Assembly (NCBI GenBank): GCA_040755395.1
Contig: JBFMAX010000010.1
Span: forward strand, 90,136-148,659
DNA from: Nitrospirota bacterium
GTDB lineage: Bacteria; Nitrospirota; Nitrospiria; Nitrospirales; Nitrospiraceae
Reading direction: 5' to 3'
DNA: 58,524 nt
Each line of letters starts with the position of its first letter. Within the stretch, counting starts at the first letter, position 1. Below are positions 9,486 to 18,656 of the stretch, in pieces. A model generated the notes under the pieces. It did not search any database and had not been told where the DNA came from. It saw only the letters and a program-made list of their open reading frames with translations. Made by a program: the position numbers and the translations under genes.

Positions 9486-9486
<1 letters not shown>
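6799..9486 (-). CDS. glnD: PII uridylyltransferase / uridylyl-removing enzyme
   Basis: Bifunctional sensor of glutamine that uridylylates PII when glutamine is low and removes UMP when it is high. About 895 aa, full length. The nucleotidyltransferase motif [20 protein letters not shown] lies near residue 95, a central HD domain carries [16 protein letters not shown], and two ACT domains fill the last 200 residues (the final one includes DRQGLLYVI). The first start codon is GTG at 9489; the next codon, ATG at 9486, overlaps the PII stop as TGATG, so the genes are translationally coupled. The target Tyr51 is present in the neighbouring PII protein. Confidence 0.97.
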
Positions 9487-9833
<347 letters not shown>

Positions 9834-9861
9834 TCACAGGCTAGAGGCACGGGGCTAGCAC

Positions 9862-10121
9862 GCATAATTCATGAACGCTTCTGCTGCAATCGCGGATTCG
9901 CCGCTGGGCACCCATTGCTCCGGGATGCAATGGGTCCCGGCCGGCATGCGCCTGAACGGCATGCCGGCGGGCAGGCTCGCCCCGCGCGGCCTCTACGTAC
10001 TGTTGCAAGTACGCCTCGGCCCCGCGGGGCTCCACGTACCCGTCTCGCTTGGCGACCGCCGGGTACCCGTTGCTCTTCTCGATGCAACGGGTGTAACGCG
10101 ACGAACCGTCATGAATTATGC
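9862..10121. repeat. MITE-like foldback element between amtB and PII gene
   Basis: The 376-bp gap between amtB and the PII gene contains no credible coding sequence. A 13-bp perfect inverted repeat bounds the element: GCATAATTCATGA at 9862-9874 and its complement at 10109-10121. Between the ends are several smaller palindromes: CCCATTGC/GCAATGGG, CCGGCATGC/GCATGCCGG, GTAC...GTAC around 10009, and ACCCGTTGC/GCAACGGGT near 10066-10092. The layout resembles a non-autonomous mobile repeat. It sits inside the amtB-glnK-glnD transcription unit and could act as an RNA processing or attenuation site. The flanking sequence up to 10200 shows nothing else. Confidence 0.6.
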
Positions 10122-10200
10122 ACGTTTGAGGCCAGGGAGGGACAGGCTGCTGTTCTTCGATCTTTCGCCTCTTGCCGCGTACCACTTGCCTCACGCCTGG

Positions 10201-11526
10201 TTATGAATACGCCCGCTCGTTGTGCTGCGTCAGGTCCAACCCGGTGGCTTCTTCTTCCTGCGAGACGCGCAGCCCCATCGCGTTCTCAACCAACTTCAGG
10301 ATGACGTAAGAGCCGACGAAACTGAACACCGCAGCCGACACCACCGCCACGGCTTGAACGGCCAATTGGGAGGAATTGCCGAAGAACAGGCCGTCCGCCC
10401 CGGCGGGATTGATCGCCTTGGACGCGAACAACCCGACCGCCAACGTCCCCAGCACGCCTCCGATGCCGTGCGTCCCGACGACGTCGAGCGTGTCATCATA
10501 GCCGATCCGCCCCTTCCACACAATTGCGAGATAGGAGCATCCACCAGCTACGAGACCGATCAGGATCGCGGCGCCGGGACCGACGAATCCGGCGCCGGCC
10601 GTGGACGTGGCCAAACCGGCGACCGCGCCGCTGGCGACTCCCAGGACCGTCGGTTTGCCGCGATGTTGCCATTCGACGACCATCCAGGACAGAGCGGCGG
10701 CCGCCGCCGCCAGGTGCGTGGCCACCAGCGCATTGACCGCCACCGCATTGGCGCCTCTCGCGCTCCCGCCGTTGAACCCGAACCAGCCGACCCAAAGAAG
10801 GCCCGCGCCGAGCAGAACGTACGGCAGATTGTGGGGCGCCATATAATCCGTTCGCCATCCCCGGCGCCGCCCCAAGACCAGCGCGCAGGCCAGCGCGCTC
10901 AACCCGGAGCCGATGTGGACGACGGTGCCGCCGGCGAAGTCGACGGCGCCCAACTTGCTCAGCCATCCTCCGCCCCACATCCAATGGGCCAGGGGCACAT
11001 AGACGAACAGCGACCAGAGCACGGTGAACATCAACATGGCGCTGAATTTCATCCGCTCCGCAAAGGCGCCGGTAATCAACGCCGGGGTGAACGAGGCGAA
11101 CAGCAATTGGAACAGCATGAAGGCCGCATGGGGAATCGTGCGGCCGTAAGCCGGTGCGGGCGCCGTCCCGACGCCGCTCAGAGCGGCCCAATCGAGCCCG
11201 CCGATCACGCCGCCGCGGTCCGGCCCGAAGGCGAGGCTGTAGCCGCAGATCGCCCAGAGAAGGCTGACCGTGCACAGGATGGTGAAGCTTTGCACCATCG
11301 TGCCGATCACGTTCTTGCTGCGCACCAGCCCCCCGTAAAAGAAAGCGATGCCCGGCACGATCATCGCCAGCACCAGGGCGGACGCGGTCATCATCCAGGC
11401 CGTGTCGCCGCTGTCGATTCCTCCCGCCGCGGGTGCGGACGCCTCGGCCCACACGTCGGTCGTTACACCCACGAGACCAATGATGGTCCCCGCGATCAGC
11501 GTCGCGCACCGATTCGTCGTTTCCAC
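10201..11526 (-). CDS. amtB: Ammonium transporter
   Basis: Trimeric inner-membrane Amt/Rh channel for ammonium uptake, blocked by PII when nitrogen is plentiful in known systems. From the GTG at 11526 it is 441 aa. That start has AAGGAGG five bases upstream, while the upstream ATG at 11592 has none and would overlap nadE. An N-terminal signal sequence (about residues 1-28, ending VWAEA) is followed by roughly 11 helices. The pore twin-histidine sites are visible in VVHIGSG and in GTHGIGGVLGT. The linked PII gene supports the function. The long 5' gap to the PII gene is unusual. Confidence 0.96.
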   Translation of the reverse strand: METTNRCATLIAGTIIGLVGVTTDVWAEASAPAAGGIDSGDTAWMMTASALVLAMIVPGIAFFYGGLVRSKNVIGTMVQSFTILCTVSLLWAICGYSLAFGPDRGGVIGGLDWAALSGVGTAPAPAYGRTIPHAAFMLFQLLFASFTPALITGAFAERMKFSAMLMFTVLWSLFVYVPLAHWMWGGGWLSKLGAVDFAGGTVVHIGSGLSALACALVLGRRRGWRTDYMAPHNLPYVLLGAGLLWVGWFGFNGGSARGANAVAVNALVATHLAAAAAALSWMVVEWQHRGKPTVLGVASGAVAGLATSTAGAGFVGPGAAILIGLVAGGCSYLAIVWKGRIGYDDTLDVVGTHGIGGVLGTLAVGLFASKAINPAGADGLFFGNSSQLAVQAVAVVSAAVFSFVGSYVILKLVENAMGLRVSQEEEATGLDLTQHNERAYS

Positions 11527-11588
11527 TCTGGCCTCCTTCTTGGCGTCCACGTGCAACGCTCCCGTCGGCTGCCGGCGATCAGCCGGTC

Positions 11589-13367
11589 TCACACGCTCCG
11601 GTACCCGTTCGTGATCGGCATCCGCCGATCTTTGCCGAACGCCCGGTGTGTAATCTTGATCCCGATCGGCGCCTGCCGTCGCTTGTATTCGCTGCGGTCC
11701 ACCATCCCGATCACCCGCGCGACGGTCTCGCGGTCGAATCCCATGGCGACGATTTCCTCCAGCGACCGATCCTCTTCCACGTAGGCTTTCAGAATCGGGT
11801 CCAGCGTCGCATAGGGCGGCAATGTGTCCTCGTCCTTCTGGTCGGGTTTCAGCTCGGCCGTCGGCGCGCGATCGAGGATGCCCTTAGGAATCACCGCGCG
11901 CTCCCCGCGACGATTGCGAAGCCGCGCCAGCTCATAGACCATCGTCTTGGGCACGTCTTTGATCACCGCAAAGCCGCCAGCCATGTCGCCGTAGAGCGTG
12001 GCATACCCGACGCTCATTTCGCTCTTGTTGCCGGTGGTCAGAACGAGATGGCCGAACTTGTTGGAGAACGCCATCAGGATGTTGCCCCGGATACGGGCCT
12101 GGAGGTTTTCTTCCGTCGTGTCGGCCGGCCGGTTTCCGAAGGCCGGCGCCAATGCCTTGAGATAGGACCGGAACGGGCTGGTGATGGGAATCGTCCGCAG
12201 CGCGATACCCAACCGCCGGACAAGATCGGCCACGTCGTCGCGGCTCTCCCTCGACGTGTACGGGGACGGCATAAAAACGCCCAACACGTTGGCGGGTCCC
12301 AGCGCATCCACCGCAATCGCCGCCGTCAGCGCCGAGTCGATGCCCCCGCTCAGCCCGATCACCACGCGTTTGAAGCCGTTCTTGCGCACATAATCGCGTA
12401 CGCCCAGCGTCAGGGCCCGATAGACCTCTTCGATGGAGTCAAGCGGCAAGACCAGCGGCGGAATGGCCGGGACCCGCTTCCGGCCGCCGGTTGCGACCGC
12501 GAGATCGACCCGCTCGATCGCTGAAGCGAATTGGCCGGCCGGCGCCTTCCGCCGGCCGTGAGCCATCCGGGACCGGGCCACCGCCTCGATGTTGAGATCG
12601 GCCACGAGGAAATCCTCCTCGAATGCCTTGGCCCGCGCGATCACGTCGCCCGTCTGATCAAGAATCAGGCTGTTCCCGTCGAATACCAGCTCGTCCTGTC
12701 CGCCCACGGTGTTGGTGTACGTCAGGATCACGCCGTTCTCGCGCGCGCGGGTCGCCAGCATCTGCTCGCGATAGCGGCTCTTGCCCACGTGAAAGGGGGA
12801 GGCGTTGATGTTGACGATCACCTCCGCGCCGGCCCACGCCTGGATTCTGGCCGGTCCCTCCGGCAACCAGATGTCTTCGCAAATATTCACCCCCAAAACC
12901 GTGCCGTTCAGCGTCACGACGGGGAGCCTGCGGCCCGGATGAAAATACCGGCTCTCGTCGAACACGCCGTAGTTCGGCAAGAACCATTTGCTGTAAGTGG
13001 CTGCCACGCGCCGCTCCCCGATGACGGCGGCCGCGTTGTAGAGCTCGTGGCGTCCGGCCGGGACGACCGTCGGCGACACGCTCTTGTGATCCGACGCTCC
13101 ACCTTGTCCCACATAGCCGACGACCGCCGCCAGACCTCGACACTCGCGGGCCACCTGTTGCAACGCCAGACGATTGTCTTCGACGAAACGGGGCTTCAAC
13201 AGGAGGTCTTCGGGCGGATAGCCCGTCACCGCCAATTCCGGAAATGCCGCCAGATCCGCTTTGGCCTTTCTGGCCTCGCGAAGCCACCCGATGATCCTCT
13301 TGACGTTGCCGTCCAGATCGCCCACCGTGGGATTCATCTGGACCATGGCGATACGAAACGAGCGCAT
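11589..13367 (-). CDS. nadE: Glutamine-dependent NAD+ synthetase
   Basis: Final step of NAD+ synthesis, amidating deamido-NAD+ with ammonia released from glutamine. It is 592 aa in two domains. The N-terminal nitrilase-type glutaminase has Glu44, Lys127 and Cys163 (in LGVNICEDIW) as the catalytic triad. The C-terminal synthetase has the ATP-pyrophosphatase loop SGGIDS at 340-345. It is the first gene of the amtB-PII-glnD-glnA block, with leader 2 and a sigma-70-like promoter upstream. Placement beside PII is meaningful because glutamine-dependent NadE is a known PII target in Azospirillum. That this enzyme is PII-controlled here is an inference. Confidence 0.96.
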   Translation of the reverse strand: MRSFRIAMVQMNPTVGDLDGNVKRIIGWLREARKAKADLAAFPELAVTGYPPEDLLLKPRFVEDNRLALQQVARECRGLAAVVGYVGQGGASDHKSVSPTVVPAGRHELYNAAAVIGERRVAATYSKWFLPNYGVFDESRYFHPGRRLPVVTLNGTVLGVNICEDIWLPEGPARIQAWAGAEVIVNINASPFHVGKSRYREQMLATRARENGVILTYTNTVGGQDELVFDGNSLILDQTGDVIARAKAFEEDFLVADLNIEAVARSRMAHGRRKAPAGQFASAIERVDLAVATGGRKRVPAIPPLVLPLDSIEEVYRALTLGVRDYVRKNGFKRVVIGLSGGIDSALTAAIAVDALGPANVLGVFMPSPYTSRESRDDVADLVRRLGIALRTIPITSPFRSYLKALAPAFGNRPADTTEENLQARIRGNILMAFSNKFGHLVLTTGNKSEMSVGYATLYGDMAGGFAVIKDVPKTMVYELARLRNRRGERAVIPKGILDRAPTAELKPDQKDEDTLPPYATLDPILKAYVEEDRSLEEIVAMGFDRETVARVIGMVDRSEYKRRQAPIGIKITHRAFGKDRRMPITNGYRSV

Positions 13368-13386
13368 ATCTGCTCTCGGGGATATA

Positions 13387-13420
13387 GTCTTCAGTTTTCA
13401 GCTTTCAGCTATCAGCAAAA
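13387..13420. repeat. Heptamer array in nadE 5' region
   Basis: Four consecutive 7-base words TCAGTTT, TCAGCTT, TCAGCTA and TCAGCAA lie between the leader-2 terminator and the nadE start. Confidence 0.6.
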
Positions 13421-13457
13421 AGGGATGCACTCCTCTCTTTTTAAGCTGACGGCTTCC

Positions 13458-13560
13458 ATCCAAAAAAAAACGCCCTCAATCCCGCCGGGGGACCGAGGAC
13501 GTCGTTGTCCGTCGACCAGTACGTTGTCTTCGCTGATGTGGAGACTCCGTTGTCTCCAAA
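13458..13560 (-). promoter_or_regulatory. Putative ANTAR antitermination leader (leader 2, upstream of nadE-amtB-PII-glnD-glnA)
   Basis: On the minus strand P1 (13557-13540) is a perfect 6-bp hairpin GGAGAC/GTCTCC with loop AACGGA. P2 (13510-13497) is GGAC/GTCC with loop AACGAC. Both are hexaloops with A1 and G4, matching the two-hairpin motif recognised by ANTAR proteins. The linker is 29 nt. P2 overlaps the 5' arm of the following U-tract terminator, so binding that stabilises P2 would permit read-through into nadE. P1 lies only about 7 nt after the predicted transcription start. Layout and stem order match leader 3 upstream of the porin gene. Confidence 0.8.
13462..13504 (-). terminator. 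Intrinsic terminator of leader 2
   Basis: On the minus strand CGTCCTCGGTCCC pairs imperfectly with GGGATTGAGGGCG and is followed by nine T residues. It lies between the predicted promoter and nadE, so it is an attenuator, not the end of an upstream gene. Its 5' arm includes the 3' half of hairpin P2. Confidence 0.8.
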
Positions 13561-13570
13561 AAACGGCGCC

Positions 13571-13600
13571 AGGATACCACCGGGCCCGCACGGCTGTCAA
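13571..13600 (-). promoter_or_regulatory. Sigma-70-like promoter for the nadE-amtB-glnA block
   Basis: On the minus strand TTGACA (13600-13595) and TATCCT (13576-13571) are separated by 18 bp. The predicted start, near 13564, would place ANTAR hairpin P1 at the very 5' end of the RNA. The same -35 hexamer and spacer length occur before leader 3. Confidence 0.7.
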
Positions 13601-13624
13601 ACCCCCTTTGGCAGGAAAATCCGG

Positions 13625-14548
13625 TCAATATTTGCGCCACACAACGGGCGGCAGGTTCCACAGTTCCCGCCGCACGGCCGCCCACAGTCTCTGCTGCGCT
13701 GCGGCGAGATCCGGCGCGGACCGAGCAACCAGTTTGACGGCCAGTCCGGGAACAGCCGGCTGCGAGACTCCGCCGAGGATTCGCCCGGACCGCTCATCAA
13801 GGATCAGTGCCAGCTTCTCTTCCAGTCGCTTCCAGGCCTCTTCGCCGATGGCATCGCCGACCGCATAGAACGAAGCGACATAGTTCCACGGTTCGACCAG
13901 CCCCACCCCGCCGGAGCGGTCGTCTGGACAAAGCATGTACCGCTCCAAGACCGACGCGCCTGATGCCGTCCTGATTCGAATCTCGTTGTCGAGACTTGCG
14001 AACGCCCATCGCTCGCCGCCGGCGATCCGCCCCGACGCGATCGCGTCCCAAAGCACGGCCGTCGCCCCCGGCTCAAGAGTGACCTGAACGGCCTGGCGAA
14101 ACCGTGAACCGGCAAAAGGAATGGTCGGTTCCGGTATCCACTCGAGGATCGCGTCCGGTCCGACTGATATCTCGATGACTTGCGCGGACGGCGCTCCCAG
14201 CGAGCGGTAGACCTTGTTCGCGGAAGGCGTGGACATGAGCACGTGTGCGCGCGTCCCCAGGGACAGGTCGATGGCCAGATGGTCGCCGCCGACCAAGCCT
14301 CCGGAGGGATTGAGCAGCAGCGTATAGGCGCATCCCGTCTCATCGAGATAGATGGGCGGGAAGAGATGCCAGGGCGTGCGGCAGGATGACCGGGAAAGCA
14401 CCGTCCGCGGCCCCTGTCGCACATACATGAGCGTGAGCTTCCCCTTCCGGCCGACGGATGAGAGTTCGGAAAAGTTCAAGATTCGAGGTTCGAGGTTCGA
14501 TTCAAGCAGAGAGCCGCTTTTCAACTTCGAACTTCGAACATCGAACAT
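13625..14548 (-). CDS. ureD: Urease accessory protein UreD (UreH)
   Basis: Scaffold that binds apo-urease and, with UreF and UreG, delivers nickel to the active site. The ORF is 307 aa. The family core starts near residue 33 (GRKGKLTLMY), followed by NPSGGLVGGDHLAID and STPSANKVYRS, the typical conserved blocks. The first 30 residues are encoded partly by a TTCGAAC-like heptamer repeat and have no family match that I can see, so the true start may be further in. An AGAGG site does lie about 9 nt before the ATG at 14548. It ends the urease block, 18 nt after ureG. The promoter for nadE starts just beyond its stop. Confidence 0.88.
   Translation of the reverse strand: MFDVRSSKLKSGSLLESNLEPRILNFSELSSVGRKGKLTLMYVRQGPRTVLSRSSCRTPWHLFPPIYLDETGCAYTLLLNPSGGLVGGDHLAIDLSLGTRAHVLMSTPSANKVYRSLGAPSAQVIEISVGPDAILEWIPEPTIPFAGSRFRQAVQVTLEPGATAVLWDAIASGRIAGGERWAFASLDNEIRIRTASGASVLERYMLCPDDRSGGVGLVEPWNYVASFYAVGDAIGEEAWKRLEEKLALILDERSGRILGGVSQPAVPGLAVKLVARSAPDLAAAQQRLWAAVRRELWNLPPVVWRKY
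14475..14546. repeat. TTCGAAC-type heptamer array at the ureD 5' end
   Basis: Seven-base words related to TTCGAGG and TTCGAAC/ATCGAAC recur at 14482-14500 and 14526-14545, overlapping the first codons of the annotated ureD. Their presence inside the frame is the reason to doubt the N-terminus of UreD. Confidence 0.5.
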
Positions 14549-14566
14549 GTGAGACAGCCTCTCAAC

Positions 14567-15250
14567 CTAAACTTCAGCCTTAGCCTTTCTCTCCAGCCGC
14601 TGCTCGACCCAGTCCACGACGCGATCCAGTCCATCGCCGGTCAGGAGATTGGTAAAGACGAACGGCAGGTCGCCGCGCATGCGGCGGCTGTCCCGGTCCA
14701 TCACCGTGAGATCGGCCCCGACGTACGGAGCTAAGTCGATCTTGTTGATCACCAGCAGATCCGACCGCGTGATGCCCGGCCCCCCCTTGCGCGGGATCTT
14801 GTCGCCTTCCGCCACATCGATCACATAGATGACATAATCCACGAGTTCCGGGCTGAACGTGGCCGCGAGGTTGTCGCCGCCGCTCTCGACGAAGAGCAGC
14901 TCCACGTCCGGATGGCGCCGTATGAGGTCGTCGATGGCTTCCTGATTGTGCGACGCGTCCTCGCGGATAGCGGTATGCGGACAGCCGCCGGTCTCCACAC
15001 CGAGGATGCGGTCCTGCGGCAACACGCCGCGTTTGGTCAGAAACTCCGCGTCTTCTTTCGTGAAGATATCGTTCGTCACGACGGCAAGGCTATAGCGATC
15101 GCGCAACCGCTTGCAGAGCGCCTCGACCAGCGCGGTCTTGCCGGACCCCACCGGCCCGCCGATGCCGATGACCGGAATGTGCTTGGCGCGGGCCTGCGTC
15201 GGCTTTCCACCGCCGTGATGACCGTGCTGGTGATGATGCTGGCCGCCCAT
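14567..15250 (-). CDS. ureG: Urease accessory GTPase UreG, His-rich N-terminus
   Basis: SIMIBI-class GTPase that powers nickel insertion into urease. From the ATG at 15250 it is 227 aa. The P-loop GGPVGSGKT is at 31-39, the metal-binding Cys-Pro-His motif is in [13 protein letters not shown], and the NKIDLAP guanine-specificity motif follows. Residues 1-15 hold six histidines ([15 protein letters not shown]), a likely nickel-binding tail. No ureE is present in the operon, so this tail may take over nickel storage or donation; that is inference. A longer reading frame extends upstream but contains no family sequence. The ribosome site is weak. Confidence 0.95.
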   Translation of the reverse strand: MGGQHHHQHGHHGGGKPTQARAKHIPVIGIGGPVGSGKTALVEALCKRLRDRYSLAVVTNDIFTKEDAEFLTKRGVLPQDRILGVETGGCPHTAIREDASHNQEAIDDLIRRHPDVELLFVESGGDNLAATFSPELVDYVIYVIDVAEGDKIPRKGGPGITRSDLLVINKIDLAPYVGADLTVMDRDSRRMRGDLPFVFTNLLTGDGLDRVVDWVEQRLERKAKAEV

Positions 15251-15321
15251 GGAAAAGCTCTCAGCTATTAGCTCGCCCCCACCCTTTCCTCCCCCTACTA
15301 AGGGGAGGGCTAGGGAGAGGG

Positions 15322-16008
15322 TCACGATCGAAAAAGCCGCGACTCCAGCCGGCTGTGCCGCATGGCGTAAATGTCCTGCACCGGCGACCAGGACATCAGA
15401 ACGGACCGGCCCTGCACCTGCCGGCTCAGCTCCGTCAGAAGGAGAGCCCAGCTCTCCAGCAACCGCTGGCCTTCGCGCTGGCCCACCGGCAGCAGCTTCA
15501 TCGCGGCGGAGACGAACCCGACGGCCGTCTGATAGAGATAGGCCGCGATCGTGTCGGTTCGTGTCCACCCGCAGGCGGCCAGTGCCAATCCGATGCTTAC
15601 GGGCAAGTGTCCCGGAGTGCGATCCTCTTCAATCGCCGTTCGGAATTCCTCAAGAAGCCGGTGTTCTCTGAACTGGTCCGCCGCCACCCGGATCACCTGC
15701 CGTCCCATTTGCCGGCTCGCCATCCGTGACTCACGCCCAATCTTCATCGCGTCTAGTTCACGATCAACCTTTAGCGCGGCCTCCAACCTGCCGGTCGCGA
15801 CCGCCTGGTGAGCGACCGCCACGGCGACCGCTTCACGGCGGCGTATGCCTCCGCGAAACAGATCCTTGACATACCGGGACAGGTCATCGACATTGCGCAC
15901 CGCCCCACCCTGCACCGCCGCTTCCAACCCCGAAGAAAACGCATACCCCCCGGACGGAAAGAAGCTGTCGATAAAGCGGAGGCCACGCAGGAGTGAAAGA
16001 GTATCCAT
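15322..16008 (-). CDS. ureF: Urease accessory protein UreF
   Basis: All-helical partner of UreD and UreG in the urease activation complex. It is 228 aa, the normal length, and starts with the recognisable [19 protein letters not shown] block. The LALAACGW and [25 protein letters not shown] regions are also typical. It lies between ureC and ureG, with gaps of 93 and 71 nt that contain GCGTAAG- and TTTCACG-like heptamers on the ureC side. The function is well supported by both sequence and context. Confidence 0.93.
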   Translation of the reverse strand: MDTLSLLRGLRFIDSFFPSGGYAFSSGLEAAVQGGAVRNVDDLSRYVKDLFRGGIRRREAVAVAVAHQAVATGRLEAALKVDRELDAMKIGRESRMASRQMGRQVIRVAADQFREHRLLEEFRTAIEEDRTPGHLPVSIGLALAACGWTRTDTIAAYLYQTAVGFVSAAMKLLPVGQREGQRLLESWALLLTELSRQVQGRSVLMSWSPVQDIYAMRHSRLESRLFRS

Positions 16009-16019
16009 GAATAACAGCG

Positions 16020-16101
16020 CGTCGCTATGCGTAAGGCGTCATGCGCGAAGCGTAAAGCCCCTCCTTCTCAGCCTCTTACGTTTCACGTTTCACGCTTCAC
16101 G
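16020..16101. repeat. Two heptamer arrays between ureF and ureC
   Basis: Two words are repeated in period 7: GCGTAAG/GCGTCAT/GCGCGAA/GCGTAAA at about 16030-16060, and ACGTTTC, ACGTTTC, ACGCTTC at about 16078-16100. Confidence 0.65.
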
Positions 16102-17826
16102 TCAGAATAAGAAATACCGTTGCGCCATCGGTAGCACCACCGCCGGTTCACACGTCAACCGGACGCCGTCGGCCGTCACGACATAGGTTTCCGGATCGAC
16201 TTCGATCTTGGGCAGGGCGTCGTTCAACTTGAGATCGCGCTTCGTGAGGCCTCGGCACTGTTTGACCGGAACGATCCGCTTCTGCAACCCGAGTTTCTTG
16301 GGCACGTCCCGGTCCAGCGCGGCCTGCGACACGAACGTGACGCTCGTGCTGCAGATCGCCCGGCCGTAGGACCCGAACATGGGCCGACTCAGGACCGGCT
16401 CCGGCGTCGGGATCGAGGCGTTCGGATCACCCATCGCCGCCATGGCGATGAACCCGCCCTTCAGGACCAATTCAGGTTTCACGCCGAAGAAGGCTGGTTT
16501 CCAGATCACCAGATCCGCGAACTTGCCCACCTCGACCGATCCCACCTCGTGCGCGATGCCGTGCGTAATGGCCGGATTGATCGTGTATTTGGCCACGTAG
16601 CGCTTGGCCCGGAAATTATCATGGCGGGGCGAATCCTTGTCTCCGTTCGGGAACAGGTGGCCGCGTTGGATCTTCATCTTGTGGGCCGTCTGCCAGGTCC
16701 GGATGACGACTTCGCCGATCCGCCCCATCGCCTGCGAATCGGACGACATCATGCTGATCGCGCCGAGATCGTGCAGCACATCTTCCGCCGCGATGGTTTC
16801 GCGCCGGATGCGGGATTCCGCGAACGCCACGTCTTCGGGCACGTTTTTGTTGAGGTGGTGGCAGACCATCAGCATATCCAGATGCTCGTCCATGGTGTTG
16901 ACGGTGAACGGCATGGTGGGATTGGTGGAGGACGGCAAGACGTTCGGCTGGCCGCAGACCTTGATGATGTCGGGCGCGTGGCCGCCGCCCGCCCCCTCCG
17001 TGTGGAAGCTATGAATCGTCCGGCCGGCGAAGGCTTTGATCGTGTCCTCGACGAAACCGGCCTCGTTCAACGTGTCCGTGTGGATGGCGACCTGCACGTC
17101 ATACCGTTCGGCCACGCTCAAACAGGTGTCGATCGCGGCGGGTGTCGTCCCCCAATCTTCGTGCAGCTTCAGCCCGATGGCGCCGGCTTCGATCTGCTCG
17201 TTCAGCCCCTCCGGCATCGAGGCGTTCCCCTTGCCGAGGAATCCGAGGTTGATCGGGATGCCGTCCGACGCCTCCAGCATGCGGTGAATGTTCCAGGGGC
17301 CCGGCGTGCAGGTGGTGGCGTTCGTGCCGGTGGCCGGCCCTGTGCCGCCGCCGATCATGGTCGTGATGCCGGCGGACAGGGCCTCCCAATATTGTTGCGG
17401 GCAAATGAAGTGGATGTGGGTCTCCACGCCGCCGGCCGTGACGATGCAGTGTTCCGCGGAGATCACTTCCGTTCCCGGCCCGATCGCCATGCCCGGCGTG
17501 ACGTTCGGCATCACATCGGGATTGCCGGCCTTGCCGATGCCGACGATCCGGCCGTCCTTGATCCCGATGTCCGCCTTGACGATCCCCCAGTAATCCAGAA
17601 TCAGCGCGTTGGTGATCACCGTGTCCAGCGCGCCGCCGGCGCTGGTCACCCTCGGCGATTGCCCCATCCCGTCGCGGACGACCTTGCCGCCGCCGAACAC
17701 CACCTCGTCGCCGTAGGAGGTGAAATCCTTTTCCACTTCGATCACTAGATCGGTGTCGGCCAGCCGGACCCGATCGCCGACGGTGGGGCCGAAGAGGTCG
17801 TGGTATTGCCGTCTGGAGATCTTCAC
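16102..17826 (-). CDS. ureC: Urease alpha subunit
   Basis: Catalytic subunit of urease, splitting urea to ammonia and carbamate with a di-nickel centre. It is 574 aa, full length. All metal and catalytic residues are present: His137 and His139 (GGVETHIHF), carbamylated Lys220 ([12 protein letters not shown]), His249, His275 ([15 protein letters not shown]) and Asp363 (SSDSQAMGR). The active-site flap has Cys322-His323 (VCHHLNK). Numbering is the Klebsiella enzyme plus three. The start overlaps the ureB stop by four bases, indicating coupling. The separate A, B and C subunits are the common bacterial arrangement. Confidence 0.99.
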   Translation of the reverse strand: MKISRRQYHDLFGPTVGDRVRLADTDLVIEVEKDFTSYGDEVVFGGGKVVRDGMGQSPRVTSAGGALDTVITNALILDYWGIVKADIGIKDGRIVGIGKAGNPDVMPNVTPGMAIGPGTEVISAEHCIVTAGGVETHIHFICPQQYWEALSAGITTMIGGGTGPATGTNATTCTPGPWNIHRMLEASDGIPINLGFLGKGNASMPEGLNEQIEAGAIGLKLHEDWGTTPAAIDTCLSVAERYDVQVAIHTDTLNEAGFVEDTIKAFAGRTIHSFHTEGAGGGHAPDIIKVCGQPNVLPSSTNPTMPFTVNTMDEHLDMLMVCHHLNKNVPEDVAFAESRIRRETIAAEDVLHDLGAISMMSSDSQAMGRIGEVVIRTWQTAHKMKIQRGHLFPNGDKDSPRHDNFRAKRYVAKYTINPAITHGIAHEVGSVEVGKFADLVIWKPAFFGVKPELVLKGGFIAMAAMGDPNASIPTPEPVLSRPMFGSYGRAICSTSVTFVSQAALDRDVPKKLGLQKRIVPVKQCRGLTKRDLKLNDALPKIEVDPETYVVTADGVRLTCEPAVVLPMAQRYFLF

Positions 17827-18305
17827 CGCCCGCCTCCTTTCCGGAGAAAACCGCGTTCCGCCGCGCGAGCCAGCGCTCCCGCTTTGGTGCTCGGATCGCC
17901 CAGCGGCCCTTCGGTCAACCCGTTGATGCCGCGCGCGATCCTGTTCCCGGCCAGAGCCACAAGCGTGACCCGCTTCTCTTCCCCTGGCTCGAACCGTACG
18001 GCCGTGCCGGCCGGAATGCAGAGCCGAAATCCGTACGCCCGCTCACGGTCGAATGTCAGCGCCCGATTGACCTCGAAAAAATGGCAATGCGACCCGACCT
18101 GAATCGGTCGATCGCCGGTGTTCGTCACCGCGAGTTCTCTGGTCTCACGCCCCTTGAAGGCTTCAATGTCTCCGACTCCCGGCAGGACTTCGCCTGGAAC
18201 GATCGGCTTTGCAAGCTCGGCTTTGATCGCGGCGGACAGAGAGTCTCCTCCGGCCTTCATTTTCTTGGGAGCCTTGGTCGGGGACCGCGTGGTCTTCGTC
18301 GGCAT
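17823..18305 (-). CDS. ureB: Urease beta subunit with basic N-terminal extension
   Basis: Structural beta subunit of urease. The family core of about 100 residues begins at [14 protein letters not shown] and continues through [42 protein letters not shown] and [10 protein letters not shown]. From the ATG at 18305, which has GGGAGG six bases upstream, it is 160 aa, longer than the usual 101-115. The extra material is about 35 Lys/Thr/Pro-rich residues at the N-terminus ([20 protein letters not shown]) plus a C-terminal tail of about 20. The extension could help assembly or localisation; nothing here tells which. It is coupled to ureC. Confidence 0.95.
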   Translation of the reverse strand: MPTKTTRSPTKAPKKMKAGGDSLSAAIKAELAKPIVPGEVLPGVGDIEAFKGRETRELAVTNTGDRPIQVGSHCHFFEVNRALTFDRERAYGFRLCIPAGTAVRFEPGEEKRVTLVALAGNRIARGINGLTEGPLGDPSTKAGALARAAERGFLRKGGGR

Positions 18306-18353
18306 GCCATCCCTCCCTGGAATAATCAAACACAGCGCCGGCGATGAAGGCGA

Positions 18354-18656
18354 TCAGCGAATCGGCTGATGGACCGTGACCAACTTCGTACCGTCGGGGA
18401 AGGTGCCTTCCACCTGGATCTCCGGAATCATCTCCGGCACGCCGGGCATGACATCCTTGCGGGTGAGCAGCGTCGCGCCATAGGTCATGAGATCGGACAC
18501 CGAACGCCCGTCGCGGATGCCTTCCAGAATCGCCGCCGTGATATAGGCCACCGCTTCGGGATGATTCAACTTCAATCCCCGGGCCTTCCGCTCCTTCGCT
18601 AACTGCGCGGCGATATAGATCAGGAGTTTTTCCTGTTCTCTTGGCGTCAAATGCAT
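18354..18656 (-). CDS. ureA: Urease gamma subunit
   Basis: Smallest structural subunit of urease. It is 100 aa from the ATG at 18656 ([14 protein letters not shown]), exactly the family length. An in-frame TTG seven codons upstream is less likely to be the start. The conserved [17 protein letters not shown] and [22 protein letters not shown] blocks are present. It begins the urease part of the operon, 465 nt after urtE, with several repeats between them. No promoter or ANTAR-type hairpin pair was found in that gap, so expression is probably from the porin promoter or from an unrecognised site. Confidence 0.97.
   Translation of the reverse strand: MHLTPREQEKLLIYIAAQLAKERKARGLKLNHPEAVAYITAAILEGIRDGRSVSDLMTYGATLLTRKDVMPGVPEMIPEIQVEGTFPDGTKLVTVHQPIR

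Noticed and set aside
9841-10194. Minus- and plus-strand frames (70-117 codons) between amtB and the PII gene
   Set aside because: The region is a palindromic repeat element, so both strands have similar open frames. Composition is Arg/Gly/Pro-rich without motifs.
13458-13560. Guanidine-II (mini-ykkC) riboswitch, because the hairpin loops contain ACGG and ACGA
   Set aside because: In that class ACGR is a closed tetraloop. Here the stems close around six bases (AACGGA, AACGAC), other leaders have AAGGGA and AAAGGC loops that break ACGR, and the common feature is A1/G4 of a hexaloop plus an overlapping terminator, which fits ANTAR targets better.
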